Assembly (NCBI GenBank): GCA_963729325.1
Contig: CAVSNS010000034.1
Span: forward strand, 1-64,000
Direction of reading: 5' to 3'
From: JABCYV01 sp963729325
GTDB lineage: Bacteria > Acidobacteriota > Terriglobia > Terriglobales > Acidobacteriaceae
DNA: 64,000 bases
Shown: piece after piece, positions 47,269 through 56,795 of the stretch
Numbering within the stretch: the stretch's first letter is position 1
How the letters are laid out: each line of letters opens with the position of its first letter
Made by a program: the position numbers and the translations under genes
Notes under the pieces: generated by a model
The model's database searches: none
Seen by the model: only the letters and a program-made list of their open reading frames with translations
Told to the model about the DNA's origin: nothing

Positions 47269-47302
47269 TGCTATAATGATTTGAGTCCTTTTTTCAAGGA
47301 GA
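47269..47302 (+). promoter_or_regulatory. Extended -10 promoter and ribosome-binding site of the Fe-S carrier gene
   Basis: An extended -10 element (TGCTATAAT, 47269-47277) lies 31 bases before the start codon, and AAGGAG (47296-47301) is spaced seven bases from ATG 47309. No good -35 is found at 16-18 bases, consistent with an extended -10 promoter. The TTGACA at 47225 is too far away. Confidence 0.65.
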
Positions 47303-47308
47303 TATCTA

Positions 47309-47686
47309 ATGGCCACGACATCCATCCCGGAAGTACAGCCCGAAACCAAGGCGAAGACCGCGCCCATCACTTTAACCGCAAATGCCGTCGCCAAGGTCAA
47401 GGAAATCATGACCCAGCAAAACCCCGTCCCTGCCGGGCTGCGGGTGGGCGTTGTCGGCGGCGGCTGCTCCGGTTTCTCATATTCGATGTCATTCGAAAAC
47501 GCGTCCGGCATGATGGATAAAGTGTTCGACATGGACGGTCTTAAGGTCTATGTGGATGCTACTTCAGTGATGTACCTGAATGGCTGCGTGGTCGATTACG
47601 TCGAAACACTCGAGGGCGCCGGTTTTAAGTTCGAGAATCCGAACGTAAAGAGCACCTGCGGTTGCGGCTCCTCGTTTAGCGTCTAA
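47309..47686 (+). CDS. erpA: A-type iron-sulfur carrier (HesB/IscA/ErpA family)
   Basis: This 125-residue A-type scaffold transfers Fe-S clusters to apo-proteins. The three family cysteines are present: GGGCSGFSYSMSF and the C-terminal TCGCGSSF pair. Strand YVDATSVMYLNGCVVDYVET has the usual position and adds one extra Cys. Residues 1-18 form a short unstructured extension. The gene has its own promoter and terminator, so it is monocistronic. The ErpA rather than IscA assignment is by general resemblance only. Confidence 0.88.
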   Translation: MATTSIPEVQPETKAKTAPITLTANAVAKVKEIMTQQNPVPAGLRVGVVGGGCSGFSYSMSFENASGMMDKVFDMDGLKVYVDATSVMYLNGCVVDYVETLEGAGFKFENPNVKSTCGCGSSFSV

Positions 47687-47726
47687 CGTCAGCAGGGTTT
47701 GAAGCGACAATACATCTGGATTGTGG

Positions 47727-47760
47727 AAGCCTTGTCATAGAGTGACGAGGCTTTTCCTTT
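47727..47760 (+). terminator. Intrinsic terminator after the Fe-S carrier gene
   Basis: An 11-bp stem with one G-U pair (47727-47737 and 47743-47753), a 5-base loop, and then TTTTCCTTTTCC. It lies between convergent genes. Confidence 0.85.
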
Positions 47761-47774
47761 TCCAGAAGCTGATT

Positions 47775-48686
47775 TTATTGCTGCTGTGGAGGCGGTTGGG
47801 TTGGAGGCTGGTTCTGCTGGGGAATCATATTGGGCGATCCGAACGCCCCGTTGGCAGGCCCGAAACCACTGCCCGCCGCCCCTGGAGCCACCTGTTGAAG
47901 ATTGGGAATCGCTCCCTGCAATGGGGGTTGGTTGGGCGTGCTCAGCAGACCACCCCGATCCGTAGCGGGATCGTAGATAAACTGCCACTCGTTATAGTGG
48001 TTCTTTTTGTTGAATTCGCGGATGGTCTTGTCTTTGCTGATGCTGGCTACGCCGACGATTGGCCCACCTCCGAATACGGTGGCAGACAGTTTGTCGCCGG
48101 TGCCCGTTGCTCCTTGAGACGAAATAGACTGGAGTTGCCCGCTGGAGTCGGGTTGATCCGTGTCCTGGGTCTGGGTAGCCGCGACCGCTGATTGGGCTTG
48201 GGCGCCGGCGACCGCTGATAAGGTGGCGGCAGCCGCCAAGCCCCCTGACGCGGCTCCGAACCGGGAGGTCGCGAAAGCGGAGTTGCCGCCGAGCGCAGTA
48301 GCCCCGGCGATCCCAGGCCCGAAAGAGGTCTTAACGTCTCCCTGGTGAAGTATTTTGAAGTCCTTGCCCGTCAGCGGATCTTTGTAACGCTTGCGGAGAT
48401 AGCGGATGTTATTGGTGTTTTCCAGTTGCTCGAGCCGCACTGGGTAACCGCCCGTCTTTTTCACAAAACGCCGGATCGCCCGCGAGTATTGCACTCCGCG
48501 ATGGATCAATTCCTCTTCGCGGTCGCGCTTGACCTGAAGCGCGATCGTAGGAGCCACGGCCGCGGCCGCAATCGCCATCAGCGTTACGAACAGCATGAGC
48601 GTGAGCAGGATGTATCCCTCCTCACCACGCTGCTTGCTTCGAGTTCTGATGCGTGCCGCCACGGTGCTAGAAACTCTCCTGGTCAA
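47775..48686 (-). CDS. GspG/prepilin-like protein with long Gly/Gln/Pro-rich C-terminus
   Basis: The N-terminus EEGYILLTLMLFVTLMAIAAAAVAPTI is pilin-like, although the usual GFTLxE is changed to GYILLT. A type II secretion pseudopilin-like pattern follows: REEELIHRGVQYSRAIRRFVKKTGGYPVRLEQLENTN and RYKDPLTGKDFKIL. After an Ala/Gly-rich linker the C-terminus is low in complexity (PPTQPPPQQQ). It is the last gene of the pilC-pilB-pilM-N-O-P cluster, where a secretin gene (pilQ) is more usual. The start could be TTG 48686 or GTG 48662. The frame is intact. Confidence 0.72.
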   Translation of the reverse strand: MTRRVSSTVAARIRTRSKQRGEEGYILLTLMLFVTLMAIAAAAVAPTIALQVKRDREEELIHRGVQYSRAIRRFVKKTGGYPVRLEQLENTNNIRYLRKRYKDPLTGKDFKILHQGDVKTSFGPGIAGATALGGNSAFATSRFGAASGGLAAAATLSAVAGAQAQSAVAATQTQDTDQPDSSGQLQSISSQGATGTGDKLSATVFGGGPIVGVASISKDKTIREFNKKNHYNEWQFIYDPATDRGGLLSTPNQPPLQGAIPNLQQVAPGAAGSGFGPANGAFGSPNMIPQQNQPPTQPPPQQQ

Positions 48687-48689
48687 GGC

Positions 48690-49268
48690 TCACTGCGCCT
48701 GAGTCAGCGGGATACTCTGCCGGTTGTTATTGAGCACGTCTTCTACTTCCACGGAAACCGCTGTGATCCGCGAAACCTTATAACGACGATCGATGATGTC
48801 GCCCTCAGCCGCGATGAACACATCTTCGCCCTGTGACAGGAAAACTTTTTTAGGCTCGCCCGGCTTGTTGGCAAATCCGAAAAACTTCAGATTGATGGGG
48901 GGCGGCGGAGGCGGTCCCGGTGGTGGCGGAGGAGGCATTTTCACGTCAGTTGCAGCAGGATGAGTCGGCTTGGGAATTTCGGCCTCTGCCAGAAAGATGT
49001 TTCGTCCCGCACCCTTATATTTCGTGTCTTCACTAGCGCTGAGCCAATCGAATCTCAGCGTGGGATCAAGAGAACGCGGACCCACATTGCCCTTCTTACC
49101 GCCTGGTCCAACGCGGGATGCGACGGCGGGAGCAGGCGCGACGGGAGACGGCGCCGCGGCGTTAGAGCTTCCTGAACCAAACATCCATCGGCCAACCAAC
49201 ACCACCGCGAGCACGCCCAGGACGATGGCCGCGATCAGCTTGTTTCGATTTTCCGTCCCCACCTGCAC
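48690..49268 (-). CDS. PilP-like pilus assembly lipoprotein-type protein with Pro-rich linker
   Basis: This 192-residue protein has a single N-terminal helix (KLIAAIVLGVLAVVLVGRWMFG) instead of a lipobox. A long Pro-rich stretch precedes a C-terminal PilP/GspC-like beta domain (INLKFFGFANKPGEPKKVFLSQ, EDVFIAAEGDIIDRRYKVSRI, VEVEDVLNNNRQSIPL). It would link PilN/O to an outer-membrane secretin. GTG 49268 directly follows the pilO stop. The frame is intact. Confidence 0.75.
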   Translation of the reverse strand: MQVGTENRNKLIAAIVLGVLAVVLVGRWMFGSGSSNAAAPSPVAPAPAVASRVGPGGKKGNVGPRSLDPTLRFDWLSASEDTKYKGAGRNIFLAEAEIPKPTHPAATDVKMPPPPPPGPPPPPPINLKFFGFANKPGEPKKVFLSQGEDVFIAAEGDIIDRRYKVSRITAVSVEVEDVLNNNRQSIPLTQAQ

Positions 49269-49820
49269 TTAGCCACCCGTCTTCGAATACGTTTCCAGTT
49301 TCAATTGCAGCTTCACCACCCGCGACTGTTCCCCGCCTAATTCCACGCTATCGATGATAAAGAACAAGGGAGCCCGCTCCACCGAATTGACGAAGCGCAC
49401 CAGTTGTAGATAATCGCCCGAGAAATCGGCCTCAATCTTTACCGGCTGCAAGTCGGGTGGCGCTGCGATCTTCTCTGTTTCCTTGGAACTGTACTTGATC
49501 TGTCCGATCTTGACCCCGCTCTGTCCGGCCAGCCTGCCCAGTTCGGCTGCAATGGCCGAGTCCTGCGCCGGCAGACGCCTCTTGTAGAAATCATCAATCT
49601 GCAATCGCGCTGCCGCTATCTTCTTATCGATATCCCGCAGGGGTTCAACTTGGTGGGTCTTCAGCTGAATCTCACTTCCCATTTGCTGCAGTTGCTGGTC
49701 GCGCGAACGCGCCGATCCTACCAGCGGGGAAAAAAGCACCACCGCTGCCGCCACATCCACGAGGGCCAGGGTGGCCATCGCCACTTTCAACTTCTGCCGC
49801 GTGTCGCGCAAATCCGGCAT
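49269..49820 (-). CDS. pilO: PilO-like pilus alignment protein
   Basis: This 183-residue protein has one N-terminal helix (AMATLALVDVAAAVVLFSPL), a coiled-coil region (RSRDQQLQQMGSEIQLKTHQVEPLRDIDKKI) and a C-terminal ferredoxin-like domain ending LKLETYSKTGG. It pairs with PilN in the inner-membrane alignment complex. Its ATG overlaps the pilN stop by one base. The frame is intact. Confidence 0.85.
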   Translation of the reverse strand: MPDLRDTRQKLKVAMATLALVDVAAAVVLFSPLVGSARSRDQQLQQMGSEIQLKTHQVEPLRDIDKKIAAARLQIDDFYKRRLPAQDSAIAAELGRLAGQSGVKIGQIKYSSKETEKIAAPPDLQPVKIEADFSGDYLQLVRFVNSVERAPLFFIIDSVELGGEQSRVVKLQLKLETYSKTGG

Positions 49821-50413
49821 TACAGTGTTCCTCTCCGATTGGCGACTTCGGGGACATACAGAGCGTTGATATCGAACCTTACGTTGTCCCCTGATGGTTG
49901 CCCAGCTTGAGTGGCCTCCGACTCGATATGGGTCCTCTGGAAGCGCTGCGAGTCTTCCATTCTGCGCACCAGATCGAGCGCTCGATCCCGCGACTCGCCC
50001 GCCACCACCAACTTAATTGCCAGTTGATTGTCGGACGTCATTTCAGGTTGAATCGAGACCACGTGCAAGCGGGGAGGCATCACCCGCTCCATGTCTTCGA
50101 AGACCTTAGTCCAGGAAAAGGCCTTACGCAGAAAGAGATCGTTCAGAAACTGCGAGCGGTCGCGCGTGCTGCGGTTTTCCGGCCGATTCAAAATCGCTTC
50201 CGCGTCGGCCTTCTGCCTGTCGAGCGCGGCGATCTGCTGCTCGCCCTTCTGCACCAACCTGCGGGCCCTCTGCGCCGCCGCCCACCCATGGACGACGCTA
50301 TAAAACAGCACTAAAGTGAGAATGCCCAACCCGGCCAGTGGCAGGCCCCAGCGCCACCAAAAGCTGCGTGCGTCTTCGTAACGCTGAGTCGCGAGGTTTA
50401 TATCAACGCGCAT
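49820..50413 (-). CDS. pilN: PilN-like pilus alignment protein
   Basis: The cytoplasmic N-terminus MRVDINLATQRYEDAR carries the INLxxxxY motif that docks into PilM. A transmembrane helix (WGLPLAGLGILTLVLFYSVV) and a coiled coil (AQRARRLVQKGEQQIAALDRQKADAEAI) follow, then a periplasmic domain. I chose ATG 50413, which overlaps the pilM stop, because it places the PilM-binding motif at the very start. Of about 197 residues, and intact. Confidence 0.88.
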   Translation of the reverse strand: MRVDINLATQRYEDARSFWWRWGLPLAGLGILTLVLFYSVVHGWAAAQRARRLVQKGEQQIAALDRQKADAEAILNRPENRSTRDRSQFLNDLFLRKAFSWTKVFEDMERVMPPRLHVVSIQPEMTSDNQLAIKLVVAGESRDRALDLVRRMEDSQRFQRTHIESEATQAGQPSGDNVRFDINALYVPEVANRRGTL

Positions 50414-51309
50414 CAGGAAAGCAGGGCCCCCACCACCCCAGCCATTCTCCACTTCGGAATTGCACCCACGCTACTCCCCAGTTGCGATCCGCTTACCAGT
50501 TCCCGGACCTCGGCGCCGGTTTGCGCCCGCAGCGCCGGAGCGGCTCCGCCCGATTCCGGCAGACCTGCTACAAAAATCTGGTCGATGTTCAGATGATATG
50601 TGTCCTGGAAGAATACGACAGAAGGATAGACTTCTTCTGCCAGTTGCTCGCCTGTAATGGTAACGCCACGCGTATTCTCCAAGGTGCGAAAAAGCAACAA
50701 CTGTTCCTGCTCAAGAATCGCAATACTGGTGGTTCGAGCATCCACCTTGATCACCAGAGTGGGCAGGCGGGCATCGGCCGCGCCCAGGGCAGCCAGCATG
50801 GATGGCAATACAACGCCGGGACTGTATCCAGCCTCGCGAAAAGCAGATTCGTAGTCTTCGATCACGCTCGTCAGCGCTACTGCCGCGATCACCCGTACAC
50901 CATTATTCGATGGTTGGGCGTGATAAGAAACCTTGGCCTTGTCCATGTCAAAGGGCAGCGATTTCTTCAGGCGGAAGCGCACGACGCCTTCAGCCTCTTC
51001 GGAATTCGCCGGAAGTGTATCGAAATCCAGCAATACCACTCGAACCGCCGCATCTGGCAGCACGGCAATCACGTCGCGGGATCGGCCGCCAACGCTGCCT
51101 AAGGTGTCACGGAGGGTCTGAAAAACCGAGCTACGCTGTCGCAGATTGGCTTCGATCAAGTCGGGGACTACGCTGCCCGGCGCCAGTTCATGGGAGGCGC
51201 AAACCTCTACCAGTTCGCCGTTATCGGACACCCGGCCCGCCAGCACACGGTCGGCGGCAATCTCGCAAGCCACTTTCGGCTTGGACCCGGATTTAAAGCT
51301 ATGACTCAT
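50413..51309 (-). CDS. pilM: PilM-like actin-fold pilus protein
   Basis: This 298-residue actin-like ATPase-fold protein forms a cytoplasmic ring at the pilus base and binds PilN. Segments RVVLLDFDTLPANSEEAEGVVRFRLKKSLPFDMDKA and LVIKVDARTTSIAILEQEQLLLFRTLENTRGVTITGEQLAEEV match PilM. The nucleotide-binding motif is weak, and the protein is shorter than proteobacterial PilM (about 350). It follows pilB in the operon, with a 116-base gap. Confidence 0.83.
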   Translation of the reverse strand: MSHSFKSGSKPKVACEIAADRVLAGRVSDNGELVEVCASHELAPGSVVPDLIEANLRQRSSVFQTLRDTLGSVGGRSRDVIAVLPDAAVRVVLLDFDTLPANSEEAEGVVRFRLKKSLPFDMDKAKVSYHAQPSNNGVRVIAAVALTSVIEDYESAFREAGYSPGVVLPSMLAALGAADARLPTLVIKVDARTTSIAILEQEQLLLFRTLENTRGVTITGEQLAEEVYPSVVFFQDTYHLNIDQIFVAGLPESGGAAPALRAQTGAEVRELVSGSQLGSSVGAIPKWRMAGVVGALLS

Positions 51310-51425
51310 GGTTTCAGGTAGTGTAAATGAAACTCTGTGGCGGCCAGAAATGCAATAACTGGAAGGGCACCAGTGGCATTGGCCGAATGGCGACTTCGCA
51401 GAGCCTCTTGCACAGCCAGACTCTT

Positions 51426-53111
51426 CTACCGCATGCTCTCAATGAAGGTGACCTTGTTAATTTCCTTCAGCGTGGTCATGCCCAGCCGCACTTTGTCCAG
51501 GGCAGATTCGCGCAGGAACCGCATACCCTCCTCACGCGCTGCCCGGCGGATCTCCGATGTTGGTTTCTTGACCAGAATCATCTCCCGGATGCGGTCGCTC
51601 AGATCGAGCAGTTCATGGATCGCAGTACGTCCGCGGAATCCTGTTCCGGCGCATTCGATGCACCCCTGGCCTTCGTAGAACGAAACCTTGGACCACTGCT
51701 CGGGATCCAGACCACTGGCCTCGAGCGTCTCCGGCGGGTAATGAACCACCGTCCGGCAGGATTCACAAATCAACCGTACAAGCCGTTGCGCCAGGATGCA
51801 GTTGAGGGCGGAAACAAAGTTATAAGGCTCGACGCCCATGTTCAGAAAGCGGCCAATCACGTCGACCACGTTATTCGCGTGCACCGTGGTAAATACCAGG
51901 TGCCCGGTGAGCGCCGATTGAATGGCGATCTGCGCCGTCTCGGTGTCGCGGATTTCACCCACCATGATCTTGTCGGGATCATGGCGCAGAATCGAGCGCA
52001 GGCCGCGGGCGAAGGTTAGGCCCTTCTTCTCGTTCACCGGAATCTGAGTGATGCCGCGGATCTGGTATTCCACCGGATCTTCGATGGTGATGATCTTGTC
52101 TTCGTCGGTCTTAATCTCATTGACCGCCGCATAGAGCGTGGTGGTCTTGCCGCTGCCCGTTGGCCCGGTGACCAGCACCATGCCGTAAGGTTCCGCAATG
52201 TAGCGGCGAAACTTGCGCAAATCGTCTTCGTCAAAACCCACCACGTCGAGAACGAGCTTGTGGAACTTCTCGCTCATCGACTCTTTATCCAGCACGCGCA
52301 GCACGGCGTCTTCACCGTGAATCGAGGGCATGATGGAGACACGGAAATCGATAGGCCGCTCCGGATTGCCGTATTTCACGCGGAAGCGGCCGTCCTGCGG
52401 CACGCGCCGCTCCGAGATGTCCAATTCGCTCATCACCTTAATGCGCGAAATGATGGTGGAGTGATGCTCTTTCGCGATCGGAGGCATGGCCTGAGTGAGC
52501 ACGCCGTCGATGCGGAACTTGATGCACACCGAATCATCCTGGGTTTCGATGTGAATGTCGCTGGCTCGCCGCTGCAGGGCGGTAAAAATCGTGGTGTCGA
52601 CCAGGCGGATGATCGGGCTGATGTCTCCCTGCGCGGTCAGCCGGTCAATGGAGATGCTTTCGTCGCCAGCGCCTTCGTCCTCGCGGATGTAGTCCAGGGT
52701 GAAGCCTTCGCTGGCTTCTTCCAGAACGCGCTTGGATTGTTCCGTCTTCTTGAGAATTTCGCTGATCTGCGCCAGCGTGGAAACCTTGGTGACGATGCGC
52801 TTGCCCAGCAACAGACTGATCTCGTCGATCATCATCAACTGGCTGGGGTCGGCTATGGCGATGGCCAGGCGTCCGTCGCGCGTCTCCTCCAGCGGGATGA
52901 AGTTGTAGCGGAACATCAGGTCCACTGGAATCTTTTTGAAGAGATCATGATGGAGCTGAAAATTGTGCAGGTCCACGAACTCACAGCGGTAACGCCGGGC
53001 GACGTCCTGCGCCTTCTCCAATTCATTGGCCGGAGCCACGGGCGCGACCTGGCCGCCGTTCTCCCCATTCGCGAAACTGTCTTTCTTTTCTGCCATTCGT
53101 GCCATTTCCAA
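51426..53111 (-). CDS. pilB: Type IV pilus assembly ATPase
   Basis: This 561-residue GspE/PilB ATPase powers pilus extension. The N-terminal MshEN/GSPII_E domain spans about 30-140. Walker A is GPTGSGKTTT (316-325), the Asp box IEDPVEYQ (343-350), Walker B IMVGEIRDTETA (382-393) and the His box FTTVHANN (407-414). The zinc tetracysteine motif is present (ICESC near 450 and GCIECAGTGF). The frame is clean over its whole length. The start may be ATG 53111 or the in-frame ATGs at codons 3 and 6. pilT is not found beside it. Confidence 0.96.
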   Translation of the reverse strand: MEMARMAEKKDSFANGENGGQVAPVAPANELEKAQDVARRYRCEFVDLHNFQLHHDLFKKIPVDLMFRYNFIPLEETRDGRLAIAIADPSQLMMIDEISLLLGKRIVTKVSTLAQISEILKKTEQSKRVLEEASEGFTLDYIREDEGAGDESISIDRLTAQGDISPIIRLVDTTIFTALQRRASDIHIETQDDSVCIKFRIDGVLTQAMPPIAKEHHSTIISRIKVMSELDISERRVPQDGRFRVKYGNPERPIDFRVSIMPSIHGEDAVLRVLDKESMSEKFHKLVLDVVGFDEDDLRKFRRYIAEPYGMVLVTGPTGSGKTTTLYAAVNEIKTDEDKIITIEDPVEYQIRGITQIPVNEKKGLTFARGLRSILRHDPDKIMVGEIRDTETAQIAIQSALTGHLVFTTVHANNVVDVIGRFLNMGVEPYNFVSALNCILAQRLVRLICESCRTVVHYPPETLEASGLDPEQWSKVSFYEGQGCIECAGTGFRGRTAIHELLDLSDRIREMILVKKPTSEIRRAAREEGMRFLRESALDKVRLGMTTLKEINKVTFIESMR

Positions 53112-53152
53112 ATCCGCCTGCGAAATCTATCTGCGAAAACCCGCAGCGGTAT

Positions 53153-54364
53153 CTAGTGAATTCCTCCGCCAGACCCTAACGTAAAGATCGGCAGATACAG
53201 AGAAATCAACACTCCGCCCACAAAAACCGCCATAATGATCAGAATTACCGGTTCGATCAGTGCCATTGCCGCGCCCAGCGCGGTCTGCACGTCCTCCTCA
53301 TAGAATTCCGCTACCGAATTCAGCATGGCCGGCAACGCCCCGGTAGACTCCCCAACTTCAATCATCTCGACCGACAGGTCAGGAAACATCTTCTGTTCTT
53401 CCAAGCTTCCAGACAGCGTCCGGCCTTCGCGCACCCGGCCCGCCGCCTCCGCGATGCCATTCAGGATCCGCCGGCTGCTCATGGACGCGCCCGCGGTTTC
53501 AAGAGAGGGAACCAGCGGCAAGCCGCCGGCCAGCAAGGTAGACAGCATGCGGGCGAAATTCGCCACCTGATATTTCAGCCAGATTTGGCCGAGCAGCGGC
53601 ATCTTGAGAATAAAGCCGTCAATCTGATCGGCGCCCCGGTCGGTATTCTTCCAGCGCCACAGGAAAAATATCAGCAGCACCAAACCGATCCCGAGGTATG
53701 GTGCGTACTTCTGGGCCCCTTCGCCCACTGCCAGCATGAACACAGTGACCACCGGTAGCTGCGCGTTCAGATTCTCAAACAACTTGGCGAATTGCGGAAC
53801 AACATACGTGATCAGGAACACCACCATGCACATCACCACAATCACCAGCAGCGTCGGATACACCAGCGAAACCGCCAGCTTTTTCTTAAAGGTCAACGCT
53901 AACCGCTGGAACGCGATGTAGCGTGACAAAACTTCTTCCATGTTTCCGCTCTTCTCGCCCGCCAATAACGTGGTGGTGTAAATCTTGGGGAAAGTGCGTT
54001 GCGCCGCGAAGGCATCCGAGAGCAGCTCGCCGCCCTTGACTCGGTCACGAACGTTTTCCAGCAACGAACGGAACTGACCCGGCTTTTGCCGCTTGATCAG
54101 CAAGTCCAAAGAGCTCAGGATCGGCAGTCCGGCCTTGATCAGAGTCAGGAACTGCTGATTAAAGATAACGAACTGAGTCTGCTTGACCTTCCGTCCCCCA
54201 ACTCCCAAACGCCCGCCGGCAAAAAGCCCTCGCGGTTTGACCCAGTACACCAGGTAACCCTGCTGCACGAATCGGTCGCGAACCTCGGACTGGGAATAGC
54301 CGTTCTCAACCTGCTGCAGCAGGCGTCCGCGCTCATCCGCGACCTTTACCAGGAATTCGGCCAT
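53153..54364 (-). CDS. pilC: Type IV pilus inner-membrane platform protein
   Basis: This 403-residue GspF/PilC protein has two repeated cytoplasmic helical domains. One is FNQQFLTLIKAGLPILSSLDLL; the other is NFARMLSTLLAGGLPLVPSLETA. It has three transmembrane helices (LLVIVVMCMVVFLITYVVP, YLGIGLVLLIFFLW and PVILIIMAVFVGGVLISLYLPI). It couples PilB to pilus assembly. It is the first pil gene in the cluster after lolA, about 200 bases downstream. The frame is intact. Confidence 0.95.
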   Translation of the reverse strand: MAEFLVKVADERGRLLQQVENGYSQSEVRDRFVQQGYLVYWVKPRGLFAGGRLGVGGRKVKQTQFVIFNQQFLTLIKAGLPILSSLDLLIKRQKPGQFRSLLENVRDRVKGGELLSDAFAAQRTFPKIYTTTLLAGEKSGNMEEVLSRYIAFQRLALTFKKKLAVSLVYPTLLVIVVMCMVVFLITYVVPQFAKLFENLNAQLPVVTVFMLAVGEGAQKYAPYLGIGLVLLIFFLWRWKNTDRGADQIDGFILKMPLLGQIWLKYQVANFARMLSTLLAGGLPLVPSLETAGASMSSRRILNGIAEAAGRVREGRTLSGSLEEQKMFPDLSVEMIEVGESTGALPAMLNSVAEFYEEDVQTALGAAMALIEPVILIIMAVFVGGVLISLYLPIFTLGSGGGIH

Positions 54365-54562
54365 GTCCCGTTAGATTACCGTCCTCTCTCAAGTCTAGCA
54401 TTCAAAAGCATTAACCCGGTGTGAATATGCGACTGCAAACCGCCCTCATAGGTACCGCTGGTAACGACCTTTCTATCTATGGCAGGCCGTCCCCTTGACC
54501 GGGTAAACCAAGTAAAACCAGAAGTTTGCAGTCCGGGGAGCGGAGAACCGCCGGAACCAGGA

Positions 54563-55279
54563 TCAAGGACCAAAATCGCGCTCGACAACTTCCACTCCTG
54601 GGGGAGGAACAAAGTGGAAGTCTTGGCTGTCGACTTCCACATTTTCCTTCTGATTGTTAAAGCGATATTCCGTAACCGATTCATCCACCCCTTCAATTAA
54701 GATGCGCGCAATCCGGTCATCAGGGCTAATCTCCAGGATCACTTGGCTTAAACGATCCGCCATGGCCTTCGGAATCCCCCGAATCACTACGTTGCCTGAT
54801 GTGACGGGGGCAACATCAGGAGCTAAAGACAATTCTTGCAATTCCTTCTCCAGCTTGGTCTTACCTAGTAGGAGGCCCAGGGGGGAACGCAAGTCATCAA
54901 GCTTGCGCACTGGGGTCTTCGTCACCTGGCGATCTCCGGGAACGTAGAACCATGCGTTCTGGCCGTCGCTCAAGAAAAGCTTCTCTTTGGGAGAACGGTA
55001 CTCCCATCGCATCTTGCCGGGTTTTTTTAGCCACAAGGTCCCTGATTCGGTTCGCTCTATTCCCGCTCCGCGATAGATTTCGGTAAAGTCCGTCTCCAGT
55101 GTACGAAGATGGTTGTAGTGATTGTCCACGGCTTGCGCAATGGCATGAACATCGGCTGCGGGAGCGGCAAGGCTCACCGAGAGCGGCAACAACAGGACAA
55201 TCAACGGCAAGAGCAGCAAAGCGACTGGCACAGATCTTTCAATTCTACCGGCTTGGTATGAAGCCCCGCGACGCGACAT
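54563..55279 (-). CDS. lolA: Outer-membrane lipoprotein carrier LolA-like protein
   Basis: A signal peptide (RSVPVALLLLPLIVLLLPLSVSLA) is followed by a LolA domain: HLRTLETDFTEIYR, ESGTLWLKKPGKMRWEY, KLFLSDGQNAWFYVPGDRQV and the C-terminal strands. It carries lipoproteins across the periplasm, or may have a related glycolipid role. Of 238 residues and intact. It starts 20 bases after the amidohydrolase stop, so the two genes likely share a transcript. Confidence 0.86.
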   Translation of the reverse strand: MSRRGASYQAGRIERSVPVALLLLPLIVLLLPLSVSLAAPAADVHAIAQAVDNHYNHLRTLETDFTEIYRGAGIERTESGTLWLKKPGKMRWEYRSPKEKLFLSDGQNAWFYVPGDRQVTKTPVRKLDDLRSPLGLLLGKTKLEKELQELSLAPDVAPVTSGNVVIRGIPKAMADRLSQVILEISPDDRIARILIEGVDESVTEYRFNNQKENVEVDSQDFHFVPPPGVEVVERDFGP

Positions 55280-55298
55280 AGGCCAATGGCAGGATAGG

Positions 55299-56643
55299 TC
55301 AGTTGCGGCCAGAGCCCTCGGACACCGACTTATGCAGGTCCTCGGTCGAGGCGTTCAGGAGGTTGCGTAGCACTGCCACCTCCGCCGCGATTCCAGTCCG
55401 AAGGGCGGGATCGACGTCGGGAGCGAAGAGGGGAGAGTGATTTGACGGCAGAGTTTCTCCAGAAGCTTTGGCCTGCGCATATTTCTGTGGCTCTGCTCCC
55501 CCGAGTGCAAAGTAAAAGGACGGAACACCTTGTTCAATGAAATAAGAATAGTCCTCCGAACCCATAAGGGGGTCGACTTCCAGCACATCCTCTTTGCCCA
55601 GTGCGGATTCGAGCGCGCTGGTGAGGCGGCGAGCCAGAGCGGGATCGTTATATACCGCATCGGTTGATTCGTAGTGTTCGATTAAAGGCTCGCGCTCGTA
55701 CGCCTGCGGCATCCGCCTCGGCCTTAGTGATACGTGCAATCGCCGCCAGAACCTGTTTGCGAACTTCGGGCTTGTAGGTTCGTACCGTCACTCCCAGCTC
55801 GGCTTGGTCGGGAATAATGTTGTTCTTGGTTCCCGCCTGAATGTACCCGACGGTGATCACTGCCGCTTCGCGTGGCTTCACTTCGCGGGAAGCGATGGTC
55901 TGTAAAGCCACGATGGTCCGGGCCGCGATCACGATGGGATCGATGGTTGTATTGGGGGCTGAACCGTGTCCGCCCTTTCCGTAGATCGTGATGCGCAGGG
56001 AATCGGCATTCGCATAGCGATATTCGGAGCCTACTCCAACCTTTCCGGCAGGGGACTCGTTACTGACGTGGAGAGCGACGCCGACATCGGGCTTTGCGAA
56101 GCGCTTAAAGACGCCGTCGTCAACCATCCGCTTGGCGCCGCTGATTGTCTCCTCAGCCGGCTGACCAATGAGCATGAGCGTCCCATGCCAGGTGTCTTTG
56201 CTGTGTGCCATGATCGTAGCGGTAGCGACCAGGGCCGCCATATGCAGGTCGTGTCCGCAAGCGTGCATCACTGGAACGTCGCGCCCGGAGTCATCTTTGG
56301 TGTGGATTTTGCTGGCGTAAGGAAGACCGGTTTTTTCTTCCACCGGTAGCGCGTCCAGTTCGGTACGCAGCATGACAGTTGGGCCAGTGCCATTCTTGAG
56401 GATGGCGACGATGCCCGTCCCGCCAACATGTTCCGTGACGTCATAGCCAAGGCTGCGCAGGCGGCTTGCCAGCTTCGCCGCCGTTTGCGTTTCGTGCGAA
56501 GACAATTCCGGGTTCTGGTGTATGTCCAGATAGAGCGCATGGGCGTCTGGATAGACAGTTTCGACTTCTTTGGACGTTGCGGCGGTTTGTGCGAATGTCG
56601 GGGCAGTCAAGGCGGTCAGGAACAGAAGTTTGGCGAATCTCAT
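55299..56643 (-). CDS. M20 family amidohydrolase/peptidase, exported; suspected frameshift
   Basis: This is a di-zinc M20D-type amidohydrolase of the hippurate/IAA-amino-acid hydrolase branch. A signal peptide (MRFAKLLFLTALTAPTFAQT) leads to DAHALYLDIHQNPELSSHETQTA, LRTELDALPVEEKTGLPYAS, the metal motif HACGHDLHMAALVATA, and GQPAEETISGAKRMVDDG with its catalytic Glu pair. The dimerisation domain follows (GKGGHGSAPNTTIDP). The C-terminal metal ligand lies in DPLMGSEDYSYFIEQGVP in another frame. One extra base near 55690 explains the break. It probably hydrolyses N-acyl amino acids or peptides in the periplasm. Confidence 0.85.
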
Positions 56644-56795
56644 CGTGGTGGGAGGATATCTGTAACCACAGCTATCGCCGCAAGTTGTCTTGGCTCAGAC
56701 GGTCAATGGTACGAGTGCCAACCGGATCCTTGCGATATTCCTCATTTGGGTAATCTTTTTCGCCAGGGAAAATTCAGGAGGCCGAGCTGGAGTGG

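Noticed and set aside
47225..47277. TTGACA at 47225 as -35 of the Fe-S carrier promoter
   Set aside because: It is 41 bases from the TATAAT, far beyond the 16-18 base spacing; the extended -10 explains the promoter better.
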